Part shown: positions 32,832-42,125 of the stretch, in pieces
Layout of the letters: every line of letters begins with the position of its first letter
Position numbering within the stretch: position 1 is the stretch's first letter
Translations under genes and position numbers: made by a program
Notes under the pieces: model-generated
The model's input: the letters and a program-made list of their open reading frames with translations, nothing else
Database searches by the model: none
What the model was told of the DNA's origin: nothing
NCBI RefSeq assembly: GCF_001428565.1
Contig: NZ_LMIA01000010.1
Span: forward strand, 494,306 to 558,305
Length of the DNA: 64,000 nt
Reading direction: 5' to 3'
Source: Nocardioides sp. Root190
Lineage (GTDB): Bacteria > Actinomycetota > Actinomycetes > Propionibacteriales > Nocardioidaceae

Positions 32832-34357
32832 ACACCGAGGCCGTCCCCGGCCTGGTCGCGGTCCTCGCCGTCACGGTCGCGACGGTCGCGATCGGCACGT
32901 GGGGGCTGCGATTCTCCCGCACCACGAGCGACTTCTTCGTCGCCTCCCGCACGGTCCGACCCGGACTCAACGCGTCCGCCATCGGCGGCGAATACCTCTC
33001 CGCCGCGTCCTTCCTCGGCATCGCCGGGCTGCTGCTCGTCGGCGGCGCCGACATGCTCTGGTACCCCGTCGGCTGGACCGCCGGCTACCTCGTCCTGCTG
33101 GTCCTGGTCGCCGCTCCCCTGCGCCGTTCCGGCGCCTACACGCTGCCCGACTTCGCCGAGGCGCGACTCGGCTCCGCGTGGGTCCGTGCCGCGTCGTCGC
33201 TGCTCGTCGTCGGCGTCGGCTGGCTCTACCTGGTGCCCCAGTTCAAGGGCGCGGGCATCACCCTCGAGTCGGCGATCGGCGCCCCGGAGTGGGTCGGCCC
33301 CGTCATCGTCGGTCTCGTCGTGCTGGTCAACGTCATGTCCGGCGGGATGCGCTCGATCACCTTCGTGCAGGCCTTCCAGTACTGGCTCAAGCTCACCGCG
33401 ATCCTCGTCCCCGCGATGGTCCTGCTCGTCGTGTGGTGGGGAGACGGCCGCCCGGCGGGCAGCAGTGCCGGCGACGCGTGGTCGGTCCCGGTGGCCGGCG
33501 ACGGAAGCATCGGCCTCTACTCCACCTACTCGCTGATCATCGCGCTCTTCCTCGGCACGATGGGCCTGCCGCACGTCGTCGTGCGGTTCTACACCAACCC
33601 CGACGGGCGCGGCGCGCGTCGTACGACGCTCGCGGTCCTCGCCCTGCTCGGCCTCTTCTACGTCTGGCCGCCGGTCTACGCCGCCCTCGGCCGCGTGTAC
33701 GGCGACGACCTGGTCAGCGACGGCCATGCCGACGTGCTCGTGCTGGAGCTGCCCCGGCTGATGGTCGAGGGGATCGGCGGCGAGCTGCTCACCGGCCTGG
33801 TGACGGCCGGGGCGTTCGCGGCCTTCCTCTCCACCGCCTCCGGGCTCGCGATCGCCGTGTCGGGCGTGCTGACCCAGGACGTGACCAGCCGGCTGGTCGG
33901 CGAGCGCGGCACCCGCGACCCGGGCGGATCGATCGCGACCGCCTTCCGGCTGGCGGCCGCGGTGGCGGTCGTCGTGCCCCTGCTCGTGGCGCTCGTGGTC
34001 GGCGAGGTGGGGGTCGCCGAGTCGGTGGGCCTGGCCTTCGCGGTGGCGGCCTCCACGTTCTGCCCGTTGCTGGTGCTGGGGATCTGGTGGCGCGGGCTGA
34101 CCGACGCCGGCGCGCTCGCGGGCCTGGCTGCCGGCGGACTCGGCGCGGGCGGTGCCGCGGTGCTCAACCTGGCCGGCGTCAACGCGAGCGGCTGGACCGG
34201 CGCACTGCTGGCCCAACCGGCGGCGTGGAGCGTCCCGCTGGCCTTCGCGGTGATGGTGCTCGTCTCGCTCGCGACGGCCTCCCGCGCCCCGGCTCACGCG
34301 CAGCGATTCCTGGTCCGGCTGCACACACCCGAGACCCTGGGGGCCGAACGCAGTTGA
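32828..34357 (+). CDS. sodium/solute symporter, acetate/pyruvate permease type
   Basis: A 509-residue SSS-family transporter with about 13 membrane helices. Signatures: SDFFVASRTVRPGLNASAIGGEYLSAASFLG at the first helices (the ActP-type R-x2-P-x-LN-A-x-A-GEY-x-SAASF pattern) and FLSTASGLAIAVSGVLTQD. Probably takes up a short monocarboxylate with Na+; exact substrate is inferred. The start is GTG 32828, overlapping the small membrane protein. Last gene of a four-gene kinase-regulator-transporter unit. Confidence 0.88.
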   Translation: MNTEAVPGLVAVLAVTVATVAIGTWGLRFSRTTSDFFVASRTVRPGLNASAIGGEYLSAASFLGIAGLLLVGGADMLWYPVGWTAGYLVLLVLVAAPLRRSGAYTLPDFAEARLGSAWVRAASSLLVVGVGWLYLVPQFKGAGITLESAIGAPEWVGPVIVGLVVLVNVMSGGMRSITFVQAFQYWLKLTAILVPAMVLLVVWWGDGRPAGSSAGDAWSVPVAGDGSIGLYSTYSLIIALFLGTMGLPHVVVRFYTNPDGRGARRTTLAVLALLGLFYVWPPVYAALGRVYGDDLVSDGHADVLVLELPRLMVEGIGGELLTGLVTAGAFAAFLSTASGLAIAVSGVLTQDVTSRLVGERGTRDPGGSIATAFRLAAAVAVVVPLLVALVVGEVGVAESVGLAFAVAASTFCPLLVLGIWWRGLTDAGALAGLAAGGLGAGGAAVLNLAGVNASGWTGALLAQPAAWSVPLAFAVMVLVSLATASRAPAHAQRFLVRLHTPETLGAERS

Positions 34358-34378
34358 CCCACCGGCAGCCCGGAACAG

Positions 34379-34402
34379 AAACCGTACACAAATGTACGGT
34401 TT
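34379..34402. promoter_or_regulatory. TetR operator of the mce operon
   Basis: A perfect palindrome with core ACCGTACACAAATGTACGGT (34381-34400): 10-bp arms, 4-base centre. The same core is at 45987-46006. It covers the -35 position relative to TAGGGT at 34408. Confidence 0.85.
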
Positions 34403-34407
34403 TGGGT

Positions 34408-34413
34408 TAGGGT
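34408..34413 (+). promoter_or_regulatory. -10 box of the mce operon
   Basis: TAGGGT, eight bases after the last base of the operator core. The same distance separates operator and TAGTGT at 46015. Transcription would begin near 34420. Confidence 0.6.
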
Positions 34414-34441
34414 GCCGAAGGTCACGCGAGAGGGGGCAGCG

Positions 34442-34462
34442 ATGTCCAGAGGTTGCGCATGA
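34442..34462 (+). CDS. possible leader peptide of the mce operon (six codons)
   Basis: ATG 34442 is preceded at ideal distance by GAGAGGGGG (34428-34436) and reads MSRGCA, with its TGA overlapping the yrbE ATG at 34459. The best ribosome site of the region thus belongs to this mini-frame, suggesting re-initiation or coupling onto yrbE. It could be coincidental. Confidence 0.4.
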   Translation: MSRGCA

Positions 34463-35247
34463 GCGCCACCGCCCGGATCGGGGTCCTCGCGCGCCCACTG
34501 GTCCCGATCGGCGAGCTCCTCGTCTTCTCCCTCGAGGTGTTCCGCGGGATGTTCCGCCGGCCCTTCGCCTGGCGGGAGCTCTCCGACCAGGCGTGGTTCG
34601 CGACCCGGGTCTCACTGCTGCCCGCCTGCGCGATCACGATCCCCTTCGGCGCGGTCCTCGCCCTCCAGATCGGCTCGCTGTTCGACCAGCTCGGCGCCCG
34701 CTCGTTCACCGGCGCGGTGGCTGTGATCGGCATCGTCCAGCAGGCCGCACCGATCGCGACGGTCGTGATCGTCGCCGGCGCTGCCGGCACGGCGGTCGCC
34801 GCCGACCTCGGCGCCCGCAAGATCCGCGAGGAGCTCGACGCCCTGGAGGTCCTCGGCCTCAACGTGATCGACCGGCTCGTCGTACCCCGCGTGCTGGCGA
34901 TGGGCATCGTCGCCGCCCTCCTCAACGCGATCGCCACCAGCGTCGGCATCATCGGCGCCTACACCTTCAACGTCCTGGTCCAGGGCGGCTCCCCGGGCGC
35001 CTACCTCGCCAGCTTCGGTGCCCTCGCCCAGCTCCCCGACCTCTACGTCGGCGAGCTCAAGGCCTTCATCTTCGGCATCCTCGCCGGCATCGTCGCGACC
35101 TACCAGGGCGTGCGCGCGAAGGGCGGCGCACGCGGCGTCGGCGACGGCGTCAACCAGTCCGTCGTGATCGCCTTCGTCGTCCTGTTCCTGTCCAACGCCC
35201 TCCTGACGGCCGTCTACTACGAGCTCGTCCCGCCGAAGGGCCTCTGA
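34459..35247 (+). CDS. yrbEA: YrbE/MlaE-family ABC permease, first subunit
   Basis: A 262-residue MlaE-type permease with about five membrane helices, the EELDALEVLG motif (residues about 128-137) at the coupling helix, and GIIGAYTFNVL. With YrbEB it forms the membrane part of an Mce lipid importer. The mycobacterial ATPase MceG is normally encoded elsewhere, and none is seen here. First protein of the operon; ATG chosen since the conserved region starts shortly after. Confidence 0.9.
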   Translation: MSATARIGVLARPLVPIGELLVFSLEVFRGMFRRPFAWRELSDQAWFATRVSLLPACAITIPFGAVLALQIGSLFDQLGARSFTGAVAVIGIVQQAAPIATVVIVAGAAGTAVAADLGARKIREELDALEVLGLNVIDRLVVPRVLAMGIVAALLNAIATSVGIIGAYTFNVLVQGGSPGAYLASFGALAQLPDLYVGELKAFIFGILAGIVATYQGVRAKGGARGVGDGVNQSVVIAFVVLFLSNALLTAVYYELVPPKGL

Positions 35248-35248
35248 G

Positions 35249-36070
35249 ATGGCCGGCACCCGCTCCGTCCCGGGGTACGACGCGCTGAGCGAGCTCGGCA
35301 AGCAGGTCGCGTTCTACGGCCGGACCGTCCGCGGCCTCCCGCACGCGCTGCGCCACCACCGCGGCGAGATCCTGCGCCTGCTGACCGAGGTCTCCTTCGG
35401 TCGTGGCGCGCTGGTGCTGGTCGCCGGCACCGTCGGCATCCTGATCTTCGAGGTCGTCGCGGTCGGCACCGTGGTGGGCCTGGTCGGCTACCAAGGTCTC
35501 CAGCAGGTCGGGATCGAGCCCTACGTCGGCTTCCTGTCGGCGTACTTCAACACCCGCGAGGTGGCACCGCTCATCGCCGGCAACGCCCTCGTCGCCACCG
35601 TCGGCGCGGGCTTCACCGCGCAGATCGGCGCGATGCGGATCAGCGAGGAGATCGACGCCCTCGAGGTCATGTCGATCCGCTCGGTCCCCTACCTGGTGAC
35701 CACCCGGATGGTCGCCGCCTTCCTGGCCGTCATCCCGCTCTACCTGATCGCGCTCGTCGGCACCTACGCCTCCACGCAGGCCGTCTCCGTGCACTACTAC
35801 GGCCTGACCGGCGGCACCTACGACCACTACTTCAGCCTGTTCCTGCCGCCCATCGACGTCGCCTACTCCTTCGCCAAGGTGCTCGTCTTCGCCGTGATCC
35901 TGACGATGGTCTGCTGCTACTACGGGTTCAATGCCTCGGGCGGACCGGCCGGCGTGGGCGTCGCGGTCGGCCGGGCGGTGCGCCTGTCGATCGTGCTGAT
36001 CATCGTCACCGACTTCTTCCTGAGCCTGGCGTTGTGGGGCTCCACGACGACGGTCCGGCTGGCGGGCTAG
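35249..36070 (+). CDS. yrbEB: YrbE/MlaE-family ABC permease, second subunit
   Basis: A 273-residue partner permease with EEIDALEVMSIRSVPYLVTTRM, the same coupling-helix motif as YrbEA but otherwise divergent, and several hydrophobic helices. Its ATG starts one base after the yrbEA stop. It builds the channel that receives lipid from the MceA-F tube. Confidence 0.9.
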   Translation: MAGTRSVPGYDALSELGKQVAFYGRTVRGLPHALRHHRGEILRLLTEVSFGRGALVLVAGTVGILIFEVVAVGTVVGLVGYQGLQQVGIEPYVGFLSAYFNTREVAPLIAGNALVATVGAGFTAQIGAMRISEEIDALEVMSIRSVPYLVTTRMVAAFLAVIPLYLIALVGTYASTQAVSVHYYGLTGGTYDHYFSLFLPPIDVAYSFAKVLVFAVILTMVCCYYGFNASGGPAGVGVAVGRAVRLSIVLIIVTDFFLSLALWGSTTTVRLAG

Positions 36071-36075
36071 CGACC

Positions 36076-37458
36076 ATGACCCGCCCCGTGGAGAGCTCGA
36101 CCTGGCAGCAGCACCGGCACGCCCTGATGGGTGTCGGCTACCTCGTCGTCGGCGCGCTCTTCGTGTCGGTCTCCGTGGCGGCGTACAACAAGGACCTGCC
36201 ATGGCAGGAGACCGCGCACGTCGAGGTCGTCACCACGCACGCCGGACTGGAGCTCAACCGCTACGCCGACGTGAAGCTGCAGGGACGCGTCGTGGGCGAG
36301 GTCCGTGACATCCGCAACGACGGCGGGCGCACCGTGATCGAGCTCGGCATCGAGCAGGACGAGCTCGACCTGATCCCCGCCGACGTCGACGCGGCGATCG
36401 TGCCGAAGACACTGTTCGGCGAGAAGTACGTCGACCTGCTGGCACCCAGGGAGGCGACGGCGACCCGGCTCGCGGACGGCGACACCATCGAGCAGACGGC
36501 GACCGCGACCGAGATCGGCGACGTCTACGCCCAGCTGGTGCCGGTGCTCCGCGCGATCGACCCCGCCCGCCTCTCCACCGTGCTCACCACCCTCGCGACG
36601 ACCCTCGAGGGCCGCGGCACGAAGGTGCACGACACCCTGGACAACCTCGGCACCTTCCTCGCCGAGCTGGACCCGCACCTCGACACGCTCGACACCGACC
36701 TGAAGCTGCTCGCCCGCACCCTCGACGGGTACGACGCCGCCGCGCCCGACGTGCTCACCACCCTTGCGAACGCGACGGCCCTCAGCGAGGACCTCCTCGT
36801 CCCGGCGGAGAAGCGCCTGGCCGCCTTCCTCGACACGATCACGGACCTCTCCGACACCACCCGCGAGGTCCTCGAGGAGAACGGCGACAATCTGGTCCGC
36901 CTGGTCGTGCGCGGCGAGCCGCTGCTGAACCTGCTCGAGGAGTACGCCCCGATGATGGCCTGCTCGATCGACGGCCTGCGCCGCATCGACCTGCACGGCA
37001 ACCAGACCACCGGCGCCCGTGGCCCGTACGTCCTGCTCTCGATCGACATGTTCATCCTGCGCGAGCCCTACTCCGCGCCCGACGACCTGCCGTCGAACCC
37101 GACCAGCGACGCCGCGCTCGGGACGCTGCCGTCGCCGATCCGCTCGTGGGCGCCGCACTGCCCGCAGTTCGGCCAACAGGTGTACGACGCCGTCGATGCG
37201 CAGCCCCGCAGCCTGCCCGCACTGCCCAACCTGGTGCTCAGCGAGGAAGAAGCAGCTCCCGGCACCGCGACTCCTCGCGCCGGTTCCCGGACGCCGGTCG
37301 ACGTCGCCGGCCAGCGCCAGGCGCTGGCCACCGCGCTGGCACGCGACCTGCTGGCCCGCCTGGACGGCCGCGACGGCAGAGCAGTCGACGGCAACGCCGA
37401 GCTCGGTGGCCTGCTCGTCGCGCCGCTGCTCGGCGGCGACCCGGTGGAGGTGCCGTGA
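36076..37458 (+). CDS. mceA: MceA-family protein
   Basis: A 460-residue Mce protein: one N-terminal membrane helix (residues about 15-35), the MlaD/Mce domain (about 45-125, including LQGRVVGEVRDIRNDGG and KTLFGEKYVDLL), a long helical region (about 150-290) that would build the periplasmic tube, and a C-terminal domain with Cys-containing segments (MMACSIDGL; APHCPQFG). Five bases after yrbEB. Mce complexes move sterols, fatty acids or other lipids across the envelope; substrate not readable from sequence. Confidence 0.9.
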   Translation: MTRPVESSTWQQHRHALMGVGYLVVGALFVSVSVAAYNKDLPWQETAHVEVVTTHAGLELNRYADVKLQGRVVGEVRDIRNDGGRTVIELGIEQDELDLIPADVDAAIVPKTLFGEKYVDLLAPREATATRLADGDTIEQTATATEIGDVYAQLVPVLRAIDPARLSTVLTTLATTLEGRGTKVHDTLDNLGTFLAELDPHLDTLDTDLKLLARTLDGYDAAAPDVLTTLANATALSEDLLVPAEKRLAAFLDTITDLSDTTREVLEENGDNLVRLVVRGEPLLNLLEEYAPMMACSIDGLRRIDLHGNQTTGARGPYVLLSIDMFILREPYSAPDDLPSNPTSDAALGTLPSPIRSWAPHCPQFGQQVYDAVDAQPRSLPALPNLVLSEEEAAPGTATPRAGSRTPVDVAGQRQALATALARDLLARLDGRDGRAVDGNAELGGLLVAPLLGGDPVEVP

Positions 37459-38537
37459 TGGGCGACGAGATCAAGGCCCAGCCGCGGATCCCGTCCTCGG
37501 CGTACAAGATGGCGGTCTTCGCGACGGTGACGCTGCTGCTCTTCGGTCTCCTCGCGACCGTGATCGGCAACATCTCCTTCGCCGACACCCGCACCTACCG
37601 CGCCAACTTCACCGACGTCACGGGCGTCACCGTCGGCGACAAGGTGCGGCTGTCCGGCGTCGAGGTCGGCCGGATCACCGCGATCGACCTCGCCGGCGGG
37701 CTCGACGACCGCTGGGCGCAGGTCAGCTTCACCGTCGAGGAGGACGTCGCGCTGAGTGCGTCGGCGACGCTGGCGCTGCGCTTCGAGAACATCGTCGGAC
37801 GCCGCTACCTCTCGATCACCCAGGAGCCGGGCGGCGACGTCCTCGCCGAGGGCGCCACCATCGACGTCGCACGGACCACGCCGGCACTCAACCTGACCCT
37901 GCTCTTCAACGGCTTCCAGCCGCTGTTCCGTGCGCTGGACGCCCGCCAGACCAACCGGCTCGCCGACCTGATGGTGCGCACCCTGCAGGGGGAGGGCACG
38001 ACGTACGCCGCCCTGATGCGCAGCACCGCCAGCCTCACCTCCGAGCTGGCGGACCGGGACGAGGTGATCGGCACCGTCGTCGACAACCTCGGCACCGTGC
38101 TCTCGACCATCGCCGACCGCGACGTGCGCCTGACCCGGCTGATCGTGACCTTCCGCGACCTGATGCGCGGTCTCGCCAGCGACCGCGACGCGATCTCGAC
38201 CGCACTGCCGGGACTCTCGAGCCTGCTCACCGTCTCCACCGACCTGATCCAGGACGTCCGCGGTCCGCTGAGGAAGGACGTCGACCAGCTCGACGACATC
38301 GTCGCCGCCCTCGACCGGGACCGCGGACTGCTCGCCGCGTCGCTGGACCGACTCCCGCGGCGTACCCGTGCCCAGACCCGCACCGGCTCCTACGGCTCGC
38401 AGTTCAACTTCTACATGTGCGGCCTCGAGCTCAACGTCCGCCTCCTCGGCGGGGAGTACCTCCTCTCCACACCCGGGATCTCCGCCAACGAGCGCAGCAC
38501 GATCTGCGCCGGCACGGAGAAGGGCAACCTCGAATGA
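37458..38537 (+). CDS. mceB: MceB-family protein
   Basis: A 359-residue Mce protein with an N-terminal helix (AVFATVTLLLFGLLATVIG), MlaD domain (VTVGDKVRLSGVEVGRI; RFENIVGRRYLSI), the helical tube region and a short C-terminus with two Cys. ATG 37458 overlaps the mceA stop (TGATG); an in-frame GTG lies directly before it. Confidence 0.9.
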   Translation: MGDEIKAQPRIPSSAYKMAVFATVTLLLFGLLATVIGNISFADTRTYRANFTDVTGVTVGDKVRLSGVEVGRITAIDLAGGLDDRWAQVSFTVEEDVALSASATLALRFENIVGRRYLSITQEPGGDVLAEGATIDVARTTPALNLTLLFNGFQPLFRALDARQTNRLADLMVRTLQGEGTTYAALMRSTASLTSELADRDEVIGTVVDNLGTVLSTIADRDVRLTRLIVTFRDLMRGLASDRDAISTALPGLSSLLTVSTDLIQDVRGPLRKDVDQLDDIVAALDRDRGLLAASLDRLPRRTRAQTRTGSYGSQFNFYMCGLELNVRLLGGEYLLSTPGISANERSTICAGTEKGNLE

Positions 38538-39637
38538 GCCGCTACTCGCTGATCGCCTTCGGGCGCAGGCACCCGGCCGTCCTCGCGGCCCAGGGCATCG
38601 TGCTGTTCCTGCTGCTGACCCTGCTGGTCTTCAACCTCGACCGGATCCCGTTGTTCGCCGGGACGAAGTACCACGCCGTGTTCGCCAACGCCTCCGGCCT
38701 GCAGGGCGGCGAGGAGGTCCGGATCTCCGGCATCACCGTCGGCAAGGTGACCGCGCTGCGCCTCGTGCGCGACACGGTGGTCGTCGACTTCGAGCTCGAC
38801 GACGTCGAGATCGGTGACCGTACGGCGGCCAGCATCGAGATCCGCACGCTGCTCGGCCAGCACTACGTCGCGCTCACCCCTGCCGGCGCCGAACCGCTCG
38901 AGGCGGGCGACACGATCCCGGTGGAGCGCACGACGACGCCCATCGGCGTCGTCCCCACCCTGCAGCAGGCGACCACCACCCTGGAGGAGCTCGACACCGA
39001 GCGCCTCGCGGAGGCGTTCGACTCCCTCTCGGAGGTCGTGGAGGCCGCCGCTCCGCAGGCCCGCGGCGCGCTCGACGGACTCGGTCGCCTCTCCACGACC
39101 CTCGCCAGCAGGGACGCCGAGGTGCGCCAGCTGTTCACGGACGCCAACGAGGTGACCGGCGTCCTCGCAGCGCGGGACGACGAGCTGGCCGAGCTGCTCG
39201 GCGACACCTCCGACGTGCTCGCGATGCTCAACCAGCGCAAGGCCGTCATCTCGGCGATCATCACCGACACCGCGGGGTTCGCCCGCCAGCTGCGCGGCCT
39301 GGTCACCGACAACAAGGACGCCCTCGAGCCGACCCTCGCGCGACTCGACCGGATCCTCGCGGTCCTCCGCGAGCACCGTGACGACCTCGGCGAGTCGATC
39401 AAGGGCACGACCCGCTACGGCAAGACGTTCACCAACGTCGGCGGCACGGGGCCGTGGTTCGACGGCACGATCAAGTTCCCGGGCGGCTTCGCCGTGTGCG
39501 CCTCCGACGAGGCCACCGTCCTGAACCAGCTCCTCGACCCGATCCTGTCCCGGTTCAACCAGGCGCTCAACCAGAGCGCCTCCCCGTGCCTGCCCCTGGG
39601 CCCGGCCGCCGCCGCAGCCGTGGAGGCCGACCAGTGA
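38534..39637 (+). CDS. mceC: MceC-family protein
   Basis: A 367-residue Mce protein: N-terminal helix (VLAAQGIVLFLLLTLLVFNL), MlaD domain (GEEVRISGITVGKVTAL; RTLLGQHYVALTP), long heptad-like helical segment (about 145-310) and a C-terminal part with Cys near its ends. ATGA overlap with mceB. Confidence 0.9.
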   Translation: MSRYSLIAFGRRHPAVLAAQGIVLFLLLTLLVFNLDRIPLFAGTKYHAVFANASGLQGGEEVRISGITVGKVTALRLVRDTVVVDFELDDVEIGDRTAASIEIRTLLGQHYVALTPAGAEPLEAGDTIPVERTTTPIGVVPTLQQATTTLEELDTERLAEAFDSLSEVVEAAAPQARGALDGLGRLSTTLASRDAEVRQLFTDANEVTGVLAARDDELAELLGDTSDVLAMLNQRKAVISAIITDTAGFARQLRGLVTDNKDALEPTLARLDRILAVLREHRDDLGESIKGTTRYGKTFTNVGGTGPWFDGTIKFPGGFAVCASDEATVLNQLLDPILSRFNQALNQSASPCLPLGPAAAAAVEADQ

Positions 39638-40878
39638 GCACTCGACTGACCTCGACCCCGGCCCGTGTCGTGCTCGGCATCGCCGTCGTCCTCGCCGTGG
39701 TCGCCGGGGTGCTCGCCTGGGGCCGGTCCCACACGCCGCCCGACCAGAGCGTCATCGCGACCTTCCCGCGCACCACGAGCCTGTACGAAGGCGCCCCGGT
39801 CAAGGTGTTGGGTGTGCGCGTCGGCAAGGTGACCGACATCGAGGTCAAGGGCACGGCCGTCGAGGTCACCATGACCTACGACCCCGACGTCAAGCTCCCG
39901 CCCGACGTGACCGCGACGATCGTGCCGCCGTCCATCGTCGGCGACCGTTTCGTCCAGCTCGCACCGGCGTGGACCTCCGGCGACGTCCTCGCGGACGGCG
40001 CCCGGATCGGCCTGGACCGCACCGGCGTCCCGCTCGAGCTCGACGAGACCTTCACCCAGCTCGACGACCTCGCCACGGCGCTGGGACCGAACGGTGCCGA
40101 CCGTGACGGCGCCCTGTCCCGACTCACCCGGTCCGGCGCCGACCTCCTCGAGGGCAACGGCCGCCGCCTCAACCAGACCCTGCGCCAGCTCTCGAAGGCG
40201 CTCGGCACGCTCGCCGCGGTCGACGGCGATGCCCAGGACGTCGTCGCGCAGGCCGCGACCCTGACCCGGACGCTCGCCGAGAACGACCAGCAGGTACGCC
40301 GCCTGGTGCTCGGCCTGGCGCAGGTCTCCGCGCAGCTGTCGGGCCAGCGCAACGACCTCACCCGCTCGGTGAAGGGACTGGCGGCCGCTCTGGACGAGGT
40401 CCGTGAGTTCACCCGCACCAACCGCGCGAACATCACCTCCAGCATCAAGGGCCTGACCGTTGTCTCCGACGTGCTCGACGACCACCTCGCCGACCTGACC
40501 GACCTGCTCGACCTGATCCCGGTCGGCTTCGCCAACGCGATGGCGATCTATGCGCCGAACAACTGGGACCCGGAGAAGCCGGAGGACAGCGTGGTCGACG
40601 GGCGCACGGGATCGCTCGCACTGCGCGGCAACTTCACCGAGGACCTCGGCATCCAGCTGTCCTACACGCTCGGCGCCCTGTGCCAGCAGGCCACCGGCGC
40701 GCAGGCCGCCCAGCTGCTTCCCTTCTGCGCAGCCCTGCGGGCCGCCGGCAACAGCATCGGCACACTGCTGACCGCGATCGCCAAGGGCCAGCAGACCGGC
40801 AGCCTGGCCGGGCCGCTCGGCGAGATCGTCGCCGCCGTCCGGGCCGCACTCGCCGCGGCGGCAGGAGGCGGACGATGA
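39634..40878 (+). CDS. mceD: MceD-family protein
   Basis: A 414-residue Mce protein. N-terminal helix (VVLGIAVVLAVVAGVLAW), MlaD domain (GAPVKVLGVRVGKVTDI; PPSIVGDRFVQLAP), helical tube region to about residue 290, then an NNWDPEKPEDSV...Cys-containing C-terminal domain. Start GTG overlaps the mceC stop. Confidence 0.9.
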   Translation: MSTRLTSTPARVVLGIAVVLAVVAGVLAWGRSHTPPDQSVIATFPRTTSLYEGAPVKVLGVRVGKVTDIEVKGTAVEVTMTYDPDVKLPPDVTATIVPPSIVGDRFVQLAPAWTSGDVLADGARIGLDRTGVPLELDETFTQLDDLATALGPNGADRDGALSRLTRSGADLLEGNGRRLNQTLRQLSKALGTLAAVDGDAQDVVAQAATLTRTLAENDQQVRRLVLGLAQVSAQLSGQRNDLTRSVKGLAAALDEVREFTRTNRANITSSIKGLTVVSDVLDDHLADLTDLLDLIPVGFANAMAIYAPNNWDPEKPEDSVVDGRTGSLALRGNFTEDLGIQLSYTLGALCQQATGAQAAQLLPFCAALRAAGNSIGTLLTAIAKGQQTGSLAGPLGEIVAAVRAALAAAAGGGR

Positions 40879-42125
40879 AGCCGACACCCGCGCTGGCCAT
40901 CGCCGCCGCACTGCTCGTGCCCCTCACCGCCTGTGGCTACGAAGGACCCCAGAGCCTCCCGCTGCCCGGTGGTGTCGGCAACGACGGGTACGAGGTGGTC
41001 GTCGTCCTGGAGGACGCGACCAACCTGGTCGCCAAGGAGACCTGCCGCTCGGGCGACGTCGTCGTGGGCACCGTGGCCTCGGTCGAGCTCGACGACTCCT
41101 ACGACGCGCGCGTGGTGTGCCGCATCGACAACGACGTCCGGTTGCCCGCCAACGTCGTCGCCACCCTGCGCGAGACCAGCCTCCTCGGCGAGAAGTACAT
41201 CGCGCTCGACGTCCCGTCGGGTGCCGAGCCCGAAGGCCGACTGGCCGCAGGCACGGAGATCGCGGCCGACCGGACCACCGCCCAGCCCGACACGGAGATG
41301 GTGCTCGGCGCGCTGTCGCTGGTCCTCAACGGTGGCTCGCTCGGCAGCATCGAGACCATCTCCCGCGAGCTGAGCGCCGCGCTCGAGCAACCGGGCGACG
41401 TACGCACCACCACCCGGCGGCTCGCATCGCTCATCACCACGCTCGACGGTCGCCGCGACAGCCTCGTCACGGCGCTCGACTCACTGGCCCGCCTCTCGAC
41501 CACCCTCGCGTCGCAGCGCACGGTGATCAGCGAGGCGCTGGACGCCGTACCGGACGGCCTCGCCGCCCTCGACCGGCAGCGGCCTGCGCTCACCCGCACG
41601 CTGACCCGGCTCTCGCGGCTGTCCGCCACGGCCGTGCCGCTGATCCGGCGCACCAAGGCCGCGACGATCAAGGACCTCGAGCACCTCGAGCCCGTGCTGG
41701 CCGAGCTGAACACCGCCAAGGACGACCTGTCCCAGACCATCGAGCGGTTGGCGTCCTTCCCGTTCTCGCGCAACGCGCTGAGCACCATCAAGGGCGACTA
41801 CGCGGGGATGTACGGCCAGGTGCTCATCGACGTCGACACGATCAACGCGCTGCTGACCTCGCTCGCCGACCTCGCCGCGCCGGCCGCCCAGCGACCGGCG
41901 CCGAGCACCCCCGGCGAGGAGGTCGACGCCGGCACGCCCGGCACCGTCAAGGAGCTGCTCGACAGCCTCGACCTGTCCACGCTGGTCGGCGACCTGACCG
42001 ACGGCCTGGCCGACGGCCTGGCCGGGACCCTCGACCTGTCCTCGCTGCTGAAGTCGCCGACCACTGCCCGGGGTGCAGAACCCCCACGCACACTGGCGGA
42101 ACTCCTCACGGGAGGCGCGCGATGA
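40875..42125 (+). CDS. mceE: MceE-family lipoprotein
   Basis: A 416-residue Mce lipoprotein: signal sequence with lipobox LTAC (Cys20), then an MlaD domain (KETCRSGDVVVGTVASVE; LRETSLLGEKYIALDVP) and helical region. Lipidation of the fifth Mce protein is the rule in actinobacteria (LprK in M. tuberculosis). C-terminus is a Leu/Asp-rich repeat (DLSTLVGDLTDGLADGLAG). Confidence 0.92.
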   Translation: MKPTPALAIAAALLVPLTACGYEGPQSLPLPGGVGNDGYEVVVVLEDATNLVAKETCRSGDVVVGTVASVELDDSYDARVVCRIDNDVRLPANVVATLRETSLLGEKYIALDVPSGAEPEGRLAAGTEIAADRTTAQPDTEMVLGALSLVLNGGSLGSIETISRELSAALEQPGDVRTTTRRLASLITTLDGRRDSLVTALDSLARLSTTLASQRTVISEALDAVPDGLAALDRQRPALTRTLTRLSRLSATAVPLIRRTKAATIKDLEHLEPVLAELNTAKDDLSQTIERLASFPFSRNALSTIKGDYAGMYGQVLIDVDTINALLTSLADLAAPAAQRPAPSTPGEEVDAGTPGTVKELLDSLDLSTLVGDLTDGLADGLAGTLDLSSLLKSPTTARGAEPPRTLAELLTGGAR

